Of a stretch of 46,916 nt of DNA, positions 36,839-45,565 are shown in pieces (position 1 is the first letter of the stretch; every line of letters starts with the position of its first letter). The notes beneath the pieces are model-generated. The model was not told the origin of the DNA. It saw nothing but the letters and a program-made list of their open reading frames with translations, and searched no databases. The translations under genes were made by a program, and so were the position numbers. Origin of the DNA: a virus; IMG/VR virus record IMGVR_UViG_3300011116_000473, positions 1 to 46,916 of that record. One strand, given 5' to 3'.

Positions 36839-39800
36839 AATAGTTCTACCCTAGCAGAAACCAGATTTCCTACAACCTCTGGTTTCTTGGTTCCAGTCAA
36901 GTTGCTTTGATAAAGTGGTACTCTTTCGATTTCAGTAACTCGGAATCGTGATTTTCTAGGAAGAATAACCTCCTGCTCTTTTGACATACTTCCAGCGTTC
37001 ATAAACCTTGGAACTGCCATTCCTTTGCCTTTTGCTTTGCTTATGGTAAGGAAAAGTCTTGATTTTGTGTCTCCCACTAATGGATTAACCAAAAACCCAT
37101 CGCCATTCTTTGCCATATTTTTGAAAAGGTCACTATCAAAAAACGATGTATCCTTATAAATATTCGATTTCCCAAAAGAATTCTTTACTTCTTTTGCATC
37201 CAACTTGCCAAATTTTCCTTTTGAATTATAGGTGGTTATCTTTTTAAGGGGGGTTCCCTCTCCGTATTCATCTACTCCTATTAGATTGGTATATAACTGA
37301 CTAATACTACTAAATTTAGCACCAACATACGCATCCCTAGATGTAGAAACAAATCCCTTGTCTATAAACTCAGAACCAACCTGTAGGGTAGAGGCAAGCT
37401 CTTTGGTTTGTGATCGGGTCTTATTTTTTGAGTGCTTTGCTTGGTCTTCGGTCATTCCACGATAAATAGTGGATTGCTCATTATTGGGAAAAATCTTTAT
37501 GGCTTTGTCCAGCAATTCTTTTTTATCACCGATGGTAAAGTCTGGAGAATTTGGATCTCTTTCTTTTGCTTCACGACTTTCGGCATTCATAAGTATTGAA
37601 CCGCTACCAGTATAATCAGCTACAGCATTTATCATCTCGTCTGACTTATTTTGAAGCTCAACCGATGTTTCTGCTCCAAGTCCATCTTTAGCCACTGCTT
37701 CACTCCATTGTTTTGCTTCTCTTTGATTTTCTGGTCTATCCATTTCTAGGTTTGGATTGTCTAATATCTTGGAGTAAACCCATTCGGCTTCCTGCTTGAT
37801 TGATGTATAGCCTTCTCCTACTCCGCTTTTTCCCTCTCCTCTGCCTCTGGCCGAGTCGCCCCCCGAAGTCCATTTCCCACTCTCATCTCTATCTTGTAGT
37901 GGATCGTAGAACTCAATTATATCTCCGTTGTATCTAAAAACAAATGATTCGATAGCCACCGCTTCGTCGAACTGGAATCCCTCGGAACCATCATCTGGAA
38001 GCTGAATCACGATGGGTACATAAATCAACTTACTTCCGTCTGCCAATTCTTTTGTGGCCACAGGGGATGGTTTGGGTCCGTTCTCATAGACATATTTTCT
38101 AATCGAATCGACCTCGAAGATTTGCATTTTCTTGATAGCACTTGGGGAAACTGCACCGTCCTTGGTGAAGATTTTTGACACAGCGGCCAAGCCAGTTTTG
38201 CCCATCTTTTGAGCCTTGGTTGTAGGGATGTTGTCGGCAACGCTTTTGAATCCGTCTGCCAATACGCTGATGATTCCGATCAATTGCTTCCCGCCGATCT
38301 TGGGTGCATTACCAGAACGCAATACGCCGTACTCCATGGCTAGATCCAAACTGTCCGTACTGTACACCTTGCCCCCACCCCAAACGCCACTTTTAGAGGG
38401 TTTTAAGCCGTCTTTTCGTATGTCTTTAAGCACATCTGCTGAAGTTCCGTGATAAAGGGTAGTAGCCTCCCCAGTCTTCTTGCTGGCCTCCGCTGGGTTT
38501 TCCTGCGCCCACCTTGGTGTAGGTGTGGCTCCTTGAGCTATTCCACCCCCGCCAGTCCACTTACCAGACTCATCCCTTTGCTGGTTGGGATCGTAGAACT
38601 CTATCGCTTGATAGCTCCTGTAATAATTACGCCCTCCCCCTCGTTGTAGTCCGAGGTGAATACGATTCGGGAAAGATCGCTCATAGTTGTCGATGATTGA
38701 TTTGTAGGCTTTTTTTCCTGCAATCCTTGTGTCTCCACCGATGAACTCTCCGACTCCTCTGACTGCTTCTGATTTTCCATTTATTGCTCCTAGAAATTTG
38801 GCAACATTAGCCGTCAACTGCGATCCTTGGTCTAGGATTGTTACGCTAGTCTTGGCTCTGTCGCCCACCATTGTTCTAAAACTAATTCCGTTATCCGACA
38901 ATATTTTTCTGACTTCATCCATTGGTCTGTCTGCTGAGATTTTATGCAGAATATCGGGACCGTCCTTCTTTTTCTGGAAGGCTACAACTGCCTTTTGGTT
39001 TAGGCTCGCCCCCAGCTTGGATGCCGTGTATTTAAGTTGATCAAAGTCTTTAACCCCCTTCACATCGATTTTAATCGAATTCTCTGCGCCATCTTCCCAG
39101 TCTCCGATCCCAGACTCGACTTCCCCATCCATGTCTTGCTTCTTGATGGCATCTCTTGCAATGCTTACGGCTCTGGCATGTTCTGGCGAATCGGTCATTT
39201 TCTTCGCCTCTTCGTAATTCATGTTCTCTTTGATGTTTGGAGACACAAGAATTTCACCCCCTTTGCCACCTCCAGAAGTCCATTTCCCAGATTCATCTCT
39301 TTCTTGTGATGGATCGTAGGCGAAAGTAGCTACCTCGAATATCTTCTTTCCTTCGATTTCTTCACGAATCGCAACCGCAATTGCATCAGCAATATAGTCT
39401 GCCACATCCTCCATCTCTGGATCTTTTTCGAGTGTTACAACATTACCTTGAGCCGACATGGGGCGAACCCCAATCCCTTTTCGGACTATGTTTGATACTT
39501 GCCTACCGCCTTCAACCTTTCTGTATTCAGCTATTGCGCCCTTCACAAATCCTCTTAATGCAGACTGGCCAGCAACAATAGCTCCGACCTGTGGGTTAAA
39601 CAAAGATCCAACAAGAATTTTGTACCTGTCTCCGTGTGCGCTTTTTACTGCCTCAATGGCTCCCTGCGATCCGATGCTAATTGTCCTAGCAACACCACTT
39701 AAAAACTGCTGTCCGTTATCGCTGGCAAGCCAATTTTTGATCTGAGAGGCTTTAGAAGCACCATATTGCCCAGCCACCTTGGCTCCATTGGCAATGGCTG

Positions 39801-40752
39801 TAATGCCCTTTACAGCCCCTTTTACGCTCGATTTTGCCATATCTAGGGCTGGATTTTGTCTTTGAACCTTCTGGATAAGCTTGCCTTCAAGCGACCCGCC
39901 TTGGCTAGTCCATTTGCCAGACTCGTCTCTTTGTTGGCTTGGATCGTATAAAAGGGTTGGGGAATCCGATAATTCAATAACCTTTCCGTTGTATGAAAAA
40001 GCTTTCTTTACTGATGGCGTGTTGGGAACGAATTGCTCCCCCTTCTTACTGCCCTCTGCCTTTGTTCGGTTTGCCCCCGCCTTCTGTGCTGGAGTAAGCT
40101 TATCCCATACTCGTTTCGGTAGATACCTTTTGTCCTTACCCTTGCGTAGCGATGGCTTGCCATCCGAGGTAGTCCACTTCTCTTTCCCCCATTTCTTTAG
40201 GCTTTCCTGTGACTTGCTTCTGCCACCCCTGTAACCTCCCCCAGCTTTTTCGTAAGCCTGTACCAGTAGTTGCGCTTTTCTTGCAGACCATTGCCCAGCC
40301 TTGCCTCCGCTTGTACCACGAAGAATCCTGTTTTTAATCCTCTCCCGAAGTTTTGGTTTTGTATATTTTTGAAACTCCAATGTGGCCTTGTCGGTAATGG
40401 GACCCCCAACGATCCACGCACTGCATGTTCTCATTGAAGCGCATTTAAAGTCAAAGATTTCGCAGTAACCAAGATCGCCAGCTTGCTCAACTTCCTGTGC
40501 GTCTGTTCCAATACCTTTGCTGATGCAATCCATGAGTCTCTTTGTCTTGTTGAATCCAGCGCAGTTCCCGCAACGCATTGTCTTAGCTTCTTCGACAGAT
40601 CCCCCGAAGGTCTTTGCTTTGTTAGCCCAGTACTCCTCATTCGGCTCCTTGGGATTGGCGGGACCGTATTGCGCTACATCAATAGCCTTTTGACGATTGG
40701 CTAGATTGGTTTTGATGTCCTGTGTTGGGAGTGGACAATTACTCTCAGCCAT
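36835..40752 (-). CDS. 1305-aa multidomain packaged effector, two ART domains
   Basis: Follows the portal gene (TAATG overlap). Residues 58-115 hold six cysteines (C61, C64, C76, C97, C104, C110), a likely zinc domain. Residues 130-245 match DUF5872 (GGKAGQWSARKAQLLVQAYE). Four linker repeats (269, 479, 720, 949) separate further modules: an Ala/Gly-rich hydrophobic helical region (300-430), an unknown domain (508-712), an ART-like domain with LYH768-GT and VY797-ST, and a C-terminal R-S-E ART with YR1098-GM, S1136-T-S and E1259-x-E1261. ADP-ribosylation of host proteins is the likely task. It probably enters the head and is injected. Confidence 0.85.
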   Translation of the reverse strand: MAESNCPLPTQDIKTNLANRQKAIDVAQYGPANPKEPNEEYWANKAKTFGGSVEEAKTMRCGNCAGFNKTKRLMDCISKGIGTDAQEVEQAGDLGYCEIFDFKCASMRTCSAWIVGGPITDKATLEFQKYTKPKLRERIKNRILRGTSGGKAGQWSARKAQLLVQAYEKAGGGYRGGRSKSQESLKKWGKEKWTTSDGKPSLRKGKDKRYLPKRVWDKLTPAQKAGANRTKAEGSKKGEQFVPNTPSVKKAFSYNGKVIELSDSPTLLYDPSQQRDESGKWTSQGGSLEGKLIQKVQRQNPALDMAKSSVKGAVKGITAIANGAKVAGQYGASKASQIKNWLASDNGQQFLSGVARTISIGSQGAIEAVKSAHGDRYKILVGSLFNPQVGAIVAGQSALRGFVKGAIAEYRKVEGGRQVSNIVRKGIGVRPMSAQGNVVTLEKDPEMEDVADYIADAIAVAIREEIEGKKIFEVATFAYDPSQERDESGKWTSGGGKGGEILVSPNIKENMNYEEAKKMTDSPEHARAVSIARDAIKKQDMDGEVESGIGDWEDGAENSIKIDVKGVKDFDQLKYTASKLGASLNQKAVVAFQKKKDGPDILHKISADRPMDEVRKILSDNGISFRTMVGDRAKTSVTILDQGSQLTANVAKFLGAINGKSEAVRGVGEFIGGDTRIAGKKAYKSIIDNYERSFPNRIHLGLQRGGGRNYYRSYQAIEFYDPNQQRDESGKWTGGGGIAQGATPTPRWAQENPAEASKKTGEATTLYHGTSADVLKDIRKDGLKPSKSGVWGGGKVYSTDSLDLAMEYGVLRSGNAPKIGGKQLIGIISVLADGFKSVADNIPTTKAQKMGKTGLAAVSKIFTKDGAVSPSAIKKMQIFEVDSIRKYVYENGPKPSPVATKELADGSKLIYVPIVIQLPDDGSEGFQFDEAVAIESFVFRYNGDIIEFYDPLQDRDESGKWTSGGDSARGRGEGKSGVGEGYTSIKQEAEWVYSKILDNPNLEMDRPENQREAKQWSEAVAKDGLGAETSVELQNKSDEMINAVADYTGSGSILMNAESREAKERDPNSPDFTIGDKKELLDKAIKIFPNNEQSTIYRGMTEDQAKHSKNKTRSQTKELASTLQVGSEFIDKGFVSTSRDAYVGAKFSSISQLYTNLIGVDEYGEGTPLKKITTYNSKGKFGKLDAKEVKNSFGKSNIYKDTSFFDSDLFKNMAKNGDGFLVNPLVGDTKSRLFLTISKAKGKGMAVPRFMNAGSMSKEQEVILPRKSRFRVTEIERVPLYQSNLTGTKKPEVVGNLVSARVELL
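37858..37908 (-). repeat. linker repeat, copy 4
   Basis: Encodes residues 949-965, YDPLQDRDESGKWTSGG, preceded by FVFRYNGDIIEF. It stands between the H-Y type ART-like domain and the C-terminal R-S-E ART. Confidence 0.9.
38542..38595 (-). repeat. linker repeat, copy 3
   Basis: Encodes residues 720-737, YDPNQQRDESGKWTGGGG, preceded by SYQAIEF. It stands before the H-Y type ART-like domain. Confidence 0.9.
39265..39318 (-). repeat. linker repeat, copy 2
   Basis: Encodes residues 479-496, YDPSQERDESGKWTSGGG, preceded by FEVATFA. It stands between the hydrophobic helical region and the unknown domain 508-712. Confidence 0.9.
39895..39948 (-). repeat. linker repeat, copy 1
   Basis: Encodes residues 269-286, YDPSQQRDESGKWTSQGG, preceded by FSYNGKVIEL. 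It ends the Cys-rich/DUF5872 part and opens the hydrophobic region. Confidence 0.9.
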
Positions 40753-42755
40753 TATTCGCTCCGTGCTTTGTCCAATTGACCAACAATCTTTTTAGCCCTT
40801 GCAAGTCCTGCATCACCGCCCCACCCCATGTATGCTTGCCATCCTTTTCCTTGCTCGCTCCATGTCGAACCCTTCTTGTCCACCTCATGCCGTGAAAGGA
40901 AGCTGTAGATTCTGCGCCAAGTGCGGGGAGAAAGCTTCTTGCGTCCGATAATATCCCTAGCCCTTGCAATTCCTACTTGAGTCATTCCACGCTGGCTGGC
41001 TGGCTTTTCAGCCCTTACCCGCAAGGCAGACTTGGCCGACTCGACCATCCCATCACTAGGGTAAAGATCAATATCAGCGATGTTCTGCATCTCGATTGCG
41101 TCCAGTACCATCTCTGCATCTTGTGTCGTAAATTCTTTTGAGGTACTTGTTCGCCTCGCCCTAGAAGGCACATAATCGTCCTCTAGGTGCTGTTGCTGAA
41201 TCTTGGCTATCTCTTCTTTGGGCTGTTGGTCTGGAACCTGTGGCTGTTCTTCTGGTGCGGGTGCTTGCGCCTGTGGGAACGCTGGCATGGATGGCTTGAA
41301 AGCCTCGGAAATCGATTCGATTGGAACATCCATTTCTTTAGACAGATCCTTGGCATACTTAACCTCGTAGGCTCGTTGTCTCATTGCCTCTTCATAGTCC
41401 TCGCCTTTGGCTCCGTACACCTCTGCGGCCGTCCGAAGACCCGCCTTGAACTCGCTGATATTTGCTTGTGAATCGCGGCCTACATCTATGGTGCTGTCCG
41501 AAGGGTAAATCCACTTGCCCTTGGTAAAGTTGCTATTGGGCGGGATCTTGCCCCTAGAAATACCGTCTGCGATTACCAAGTTCTTGATCTTATCAAAGAA
41601 ACGATCCTCTAGGATGCTCTGCCAACGCTTGAATGTGCGTGAGGCCAGAGCCATCTCCAGCCGAACTGTGGGACCCCCAAGCTTCGATAGATCGTAGCAG
41701 AATCCGAATGGAAGATTGAAGGCCAAGGCAATCATGTGAACGATCAAATCCACATAGCCTTGGAACGCTGAAGAAGGTCGATTGCTTTCGAACATCTTCA
41801 TCTCGGAACCAGTGGGGATGTAGTTAATTTGCCCCTTCTGCATATTCTCAAGATTCATCGTGTTGCCATAAGAATCTGTCTCGGCTTGGTTGAAGTACGA
41901 TGCGGGATCGTCGGAAGATCCTGTCGCATTCGAAATTGTCATGATGCGAAAAGCCGCGTTCTTAACTGCGAGGTTTTCGGCATCCATGGTTTCCGCAAGA
42001 TCCTTGCAATAGTTAATAACAGAGGCCAGATGGCTACGACCACGAACCTCATCCAGTCGAAGTGGATCGTAAATAAACAGGAAGGACGATGCGGGTATTT
42101 CCTGTGCATCTGTGTAGAAGTTGCCCTGCGTCCTGCGATAAACTTTATACGATTCCGTGCGCCCGAACTTGTCGAACTTCACTCCCCCAATGTATTCTTG
42201 GCTGGAAGTAGGATTGTCGAACATGCCTCCAATTCGGTCAGCCTCTACTGCTTGGATGCGAATGTCGCTATTGGGATCTACTTGATCCCCGATGGAGTTT
42301 TCCCTTGTGATAACAAAGCCAACATCGCCGTCACGAAGTACGGAACGAAGAGCTAGATGAGACAAGGCGTGAAAATTATTCCTACCAAAGAAGTCGCACT
42401 TCCTGCACCAAGCCGACCAGTAATCCTCGTAAGACTGATCCACTTTCCTGTCTCCAGTGCGGGACATGTATCGGAAATTTCCAAGAGCATACTGCGAAAA
42501 TTTCAGAAGAATTGATCTGATAATAGGATTGTTGTCTTCTAGGTCACGACCAGCTTTGATAAGCTCGATGCGCTCAAAGGTTGAGTTGTATCCTTCTCCA
42601 CCAGATAGTGGCCTTGATGGGAGTCTGTCCCTAAGTGGATATGCCCCAGCGAATCTGGTTAATTCTGTAAGCTTGCACTTGTCGGCAAGCCTCTTGACCC
42701 CAAACTTGGGGTTGATTGCAGTAATCGCTTTTTCTAGGAAGTTTAGTTGAGGCAT
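40752..42755 (-). CDS. portal protein with extra C-terminal domain
   Basis: A 667-residue lambda gpB-type portal: YEDYWSAWCRKCDFFGRNNF, LRDGDVGFVITREN, RIQAVEADRIGG, and LAFNLPFGFCYDLSKLGGPT are characteristic. The family is usually about 500-550 residues. The extra C-terminus (about 545-667) contains GIARARDIIGRKKLSPRTWR and YSFLSRHEVDKK, then WGGDAGLARAK, a module I recall from other aquatic phage head proteins. The dodecamer forms the DNA gate. The leader before the ATG is AT-rich without a good Shine-Dalgarno. Confidence 0.88.
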   Translation of the reverse strand: MPQLNFLEKAITAINPKFGVKRLADKCKLTELTRFAGAYPLRDRLPSRPLSGGEGYNSTFERIELIKAGRDLEDNNPIIRSILLKFSQYALGNFRYMSRTGDRKVDQSYEDYWSAWCRKCDFFGRNNFHALSHLALRSVLRDGDVGFVITRENSIGDQVDPNSDIRIQAVEADRIGGMFDNPTSSQEYIGGVKFDKFGRTESYKVYRRTQGNFYTDAQEIPASSFLFIYDPLRLDEVRGRSHLASVINYCKDLAETMDAENLAVKNAAFRIMTISNATGSSDDPASYFNQAETDSYGNTMNLENMQKGQINYIPTGSEMKMFESNRPSSAFQGYVDLIVHMIALAFNLPFGFCYDLSKLGGPTVRLEMALASRTFKRWQSILEDRFFDKIKNLVIADGISRGKIPPNSNFTKGKWIYPSDSTIDVGRDSQANISEFKAGLRTAAEVYGAKGEDYEEAMRQRAYEVKYAKDLSKEMDVPIESISEAFKPSMPAFPQAQAPAPEEQPQVPDQQPKEEIAKIQQQHLEDDYVPSRARRTSTSKEFTTQDAEMVLDAIEMQNIADIDLYPSDGMVESAKSALRVRAEKPASQRGMTQVGIARARDIIGRKKLSPRTWRRIYSFLSRHEVDKKGSTWSEQGKGWQAYMGWGGDAGLARAKKIVGQLDKARSE

Positions 42756-42795
42756 TTGATTATCTTATTATTTATCGCTATTTATATCAACTAGA

Positions 42796-43053
42796 TTAGT
42801 TCCTGCCACCCCTTGAGTAGTCTGGGAAAGTCCTATTGATTCTGGCTCTGGGACCCGCCAAGCGATTGATGGCCGCTGTGCATTCCATAACTGTATTCTG
42901 TAGCTCCTGTAAATTTGCCCTCGTAAGTTGCCTTCCGCCAATGCTATAAGATGCACCAGTCTTTAGGATGGCCTCGATTGCTGTTAGGGTGTCTGTACGA
43001 ATCTGTGTAACTGTGGCTAGGTCTAAGCCGTAATATACACCTTGAATAGCCAT
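42796..43053 (-). CDS. gpW-like head completion protein
   Basis: An 85-residue protein located where lambda W lies, between the large terminase and the portal. It has two helices around a short GGRQLTRANLQELQNTV segment and a basic C-terminus (RINRTFPDYSRGGRN), similar in layout to gpW. In lambda this protein seals the portal before the tail attaches. TTGACA stands 13 bases before its ATG; no Shine-Dalgarno. Confidence 0.75.
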   Translation of the reverse strand: MAIQGVYYGLDLATVTQIRTDTLTAIEAILKTGASYSIGGRQLTRANLQELQNTVMECTAAINRLAGPRARINRTFPDYSRGGRN

Positions 43054-43066
43054 GCTTTTGTATAGC

Positions 43067-43072
43067 TGTCAA
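43067..43072 (-). promoter_or_regulatory. start-associated TTGACA
   Basis: Thirteen bases before the ATG at 43053. It contains the TGA stop of the upstream gene and is followed by GCTATAC. Confidence 0.45.
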
Positions 43073-43251
43073 CGCTTGCGCCTATATTTACGCCGTTGTT
43101 TTACCCGCTTCCAGATAACCTCGTTTTTATCAAGACTAAGTGAAATGGCCATCATTTTGCTATAAAACCCATACCCAAGCCCTGTTACCATCATAAAGTA
43201 GCTGAATACATGCCCAATATAATAAAACACATAGGATAGGGCTGTATTCAT
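43069..43251 (-). CDS. small membrane protein, 60 aa
   Basis: The N-terminal 38 residues are hydrophobic and aromatic (YVFYYIGHVFSYFMMVTGLG), enough for one long or two short membrane passes. The C-terminus is strongly basic (WKRVKQRRKYRRKR). The ATG overlaps the stop of the terminase gene. A membrane protein between terminase and head genes is unusual; a role in exclusion or host interaction is possible. Confidence 0.6.
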   Translation of the reverse strand: MNTALSYVFYYIGHVFSYFMMVTGLGYGFYSKMMAISLSLDKNEVIWKRVKQRRKYRRKR

Positions 43252-45041
43252 TCTTTTACCTCTTCAATTTCAACTTTGTCATCTTGAGGAACTGGCATGC
43301 ACCCAGACAGCATCGCCCCTACTAGGTTCATGCATTCTGCGTCCATTAAGTGATTATCCTTTCGGATTCTGTGCCATACCATTTTAGTCCTTCCAGAAAG
43401 AGGATTATACTTTGCCCTCTTCACCTCTGCGCTCAAATGGTTGTGCCACTCTTCGGGGCAATCGTCTGGTATTTCCCACTTCGACATCTTTCCGTTCTTT
43501 AACAGGCTCAACATATCCTTCACAGATGGATTCGACCATCGAATGACAGGGCATTTGGATTTCGTTAGCCCCTCTGCCTGTGCTGTTCTTCCAGTTCCAG
43601 ATAGAGGATCTCCCCAGTTTATCGTGCTGAATGGCCTTATCATTCGCCCAGTTGGTGTGATGTGGACGAACTGCATCGAGTCAGATCCCAGCAAGCAAGT
43701 CCATCCCCACTTACAAGCTTGAAAATAAACCTCTCTGGTATTAGAACCGCTATCGCAAAATACCATTTTGTCGTTCACGCCCCAGTCCAATTGCAAAGCT
43801 CGTAGGGCATCCCATGATTCCAGCCTTCCGCACCATTCCAGTTTCGACTCTCCATTGTTTTTCCATCCACGCACGACTACCCACATATGGAATCCTTTTG
43901 CCTCTTGGATGTCTGCTGTGATGATTCGCTTTTCGCACCCCTCAAACTTCTGCCCCATCTTGTACCCAGATCCAGATACCTTGGTTTGGTTCTCCTCCTC
44001 GACCTCCACCCAAGGTTGGGCAAGCACCGAGTTTACGAAATTCTGTAGCCCCATGACGCTCTTCTTATCGTTTAGGAACTGGACACAAAGCTTCCCAAAG
44101 GTTTCCCAAGGGGAATAGATGCCCGAAAGGTGGTATGACTTCACTTGAGGCTCTGGATTAAGGTTTGTTGGCTTCCATTTGCCCATTCTAAGCATCTTTG
44201 TCTTGTGGCCATCAGTTATCCTTCCCTTGCACGAAACGCACTCATAATAGGCACTGGAGCGCACTTTTTCGTTATCCCACTCCCCATCTGCATTCTTGGC
44301 GTTCTCGTCCCACTTTACCTGTGGCCAAGTAAGAACCTGTTCCTCACCGCAAAAGGGGCATGGCACATAGTAGTATCTCTGGTCACCCCTCTTGAAGCTT
44401 TGCCAGATGTGGCCGTAATCTGTGGTTGGGGTGGATGTTTGTACTGTCAGCGACAAGGGGTAGGTCTTCGTCCTAACCTCTGCCAACTGGATTGAATTCG
44501 CTTCCTTGGATGTTGCTTCCGACATCTTATCGGTTTCGTCGCAAATCAATAATCCCACAGAGCGTGATGCAAGATTGGCTGGAGAGTTACTGCCAAAAAA
44601 CCAGACCGACATTTTATCGAAATGCTGTTCCATCAGCTTGTACTTATCCAGATTCTTTGGCTTGTGCCGTGCTAGTGCCTCGCAATCGTCCACCATTGGC
44701 AACCAGCGGTACTCTGAGAAGGATCTGGCTAGATTCTCGTTAGGCATAACCCACATGGTAGGAATCGGTTTTAAATCGAGTCTGTACGCCAGCCCAGCCA
44801 AGATCGATGTAGTTTTAGCTGTCTGCGCCCCCCAGCACAGGATCATGGTTCGCAATCGCTCGTCTCTAAAGTTCTCCAGTGGCTCCCGAACATATGGGGT
44901 GAGGAGGGTTGAATAGGGTCCCGCCGTCGATGACACTCGCTCTGAAAGGTAAAGGTTTGACTCAGCCCACTCCGTAACGGAAAGATCCTTCTTTGGTATC
45001 CAGAATGTCTGAGCAAGCAACTCTAGCTCTTGGGTTGTCAT
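43248..45041 (-). CDS. terL: terminase large subunit, GpA family
   Basis: A 597-residue motor/nuclease. Walker-A-type GAQTAKTT (71-78), Walker B LLICDE (164-169), a zinc pair CPFC / CVSC typical of GpA, and a C-terminal RNase-H-like nuclease with ITADIQ and VFCDSGSNTREVY. It packages DNA into the prohead and cuts it. Its class suggests cos-type packaging as in lambda. The start overlaps the upstream stop (ATGA). Confidence 0.93.
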   Translation of the reverse strand: MTTQELELLAQTFWIPKKDLSVTEWAESNLYLSERVSSTAGPYSTLLTPYVREPLENFRDERLRTMILCWGAQTAKTTSILAGLAYRLDLKPIPTMWVMPNENLARSFSEYRWLPMVDDCEALARHKPKNLDKYKLMEQHFDKMSVWFFGSNSPANLASRSVGLLICDETDKMSEATSKEANSIQLAEVRTKTYPLSLTVQTSTPTTDYGHIWQSFKRGDQRYYYVPCPFCGEEQVLTWPQVKWDENAKNADGEWDNEKVRSSAYYECVSCKGRITDGHKTKMLRMGKWKPTNLNPEPQVKSYHLSGIYSPWETFGKLCVQFLNDKKSVMGLQNFVNSVLAQPWVEVEEENQTKVSGSGYKMGQKFEGCEKRIITADIQEAKGFHMWVVVRGWKNNGESKLEWCGRLESWDALRALQLDWGVNDKMVFCDSGSNTREVYFQACKWGWTCLLGSDSMQFVHITPTGRMIRPFSTINWGDPLSGTGRTAQAEGLTKSKCPVIRWSNPSVKDMLSLLKNGKMSKWEIPDDCPEEWHNHLSAEVKRAKYNPLSGRTKMVWHRIRKDNHLMDAECMNLVGAMLSGCMPVPQDDKVEIEEVKE

Positions 45042-45565
45042 AGTCTAAATTCCTCATGGATCGAAAGAAGTTTAGTTCCTGTTGGGTAAAGGATCTTCTC
45101 GTCCTCTGTCTGGCAAATAACACTTCTTGGATACTTTAGAAGGTCAAATGACCAGTTTAGAAGAACATCGTCCATCTGCATATCAGTGAAAACAATGTCT
45201 CTGGCTGGACGCATTTTCCACAGGAACTCAATCCCAGTCCTACTGATATTGTATTTTTCTGGAAGATTGGGGGCAATCCCAACCCAAGATCGCATTTTGA
45301 ATCTTGAAAGCTTGTAGATCATGTCTAGGCAAGCTTGCTGACCATTCCCGCAAAACCACACAGGGTAGCCTTTCGCACTTAATATCTTAGTGTTTTTCTT
45401 TTCGTTGCTTGTGTGAGGAGAAAAAAAGAATAGATGCGGGTAGATCGTATGACCTATGCAGTCTTCAGCTAGAAAGATTGCAGACTTTGCGTGTCTGCTT
45501 TTTGAGTCACCGCAACAGATGATGGCCGCCTCATCTGGCCTTTCATACTTATCCGAGATTCCCAT
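45038..45565 (-). CDS. hypothetical protein beside terminase, 175 aa
   Basis: The ATG at 45565 (MGISDKYERPDEAAIICCGD) gives a 17-base overlap with the ParB-like gene; a TTG at 45610 would add 15 residues and overlap more. The protein is alpha/beta with several cysteines and aromatic residues (AEDCIGHTIYPHLFFFSPHT, YPVWFCGNGQQACLDMIYKL). No family is recognised. Its position between ParB-like and large terminase genes suggests a packaging or DNA-end role. Confidence 0.65.
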   Translation of the reverse strand: MGISDKYERPDEAAIICCGDSKSRHAKSAIFLAEDCIGHTIYPHLFFFSPHTSNEKKNTKILSAKGYPVWFCGNGQQACLDMIYKLSRFKMRSWVGIAPNLPEKYNISRTGIEFLWKMRPARDIVFTDMQMDDVLLNWSFDLLKYPRSVICQTEDEKILYPTGTKLLSIHEEFRL

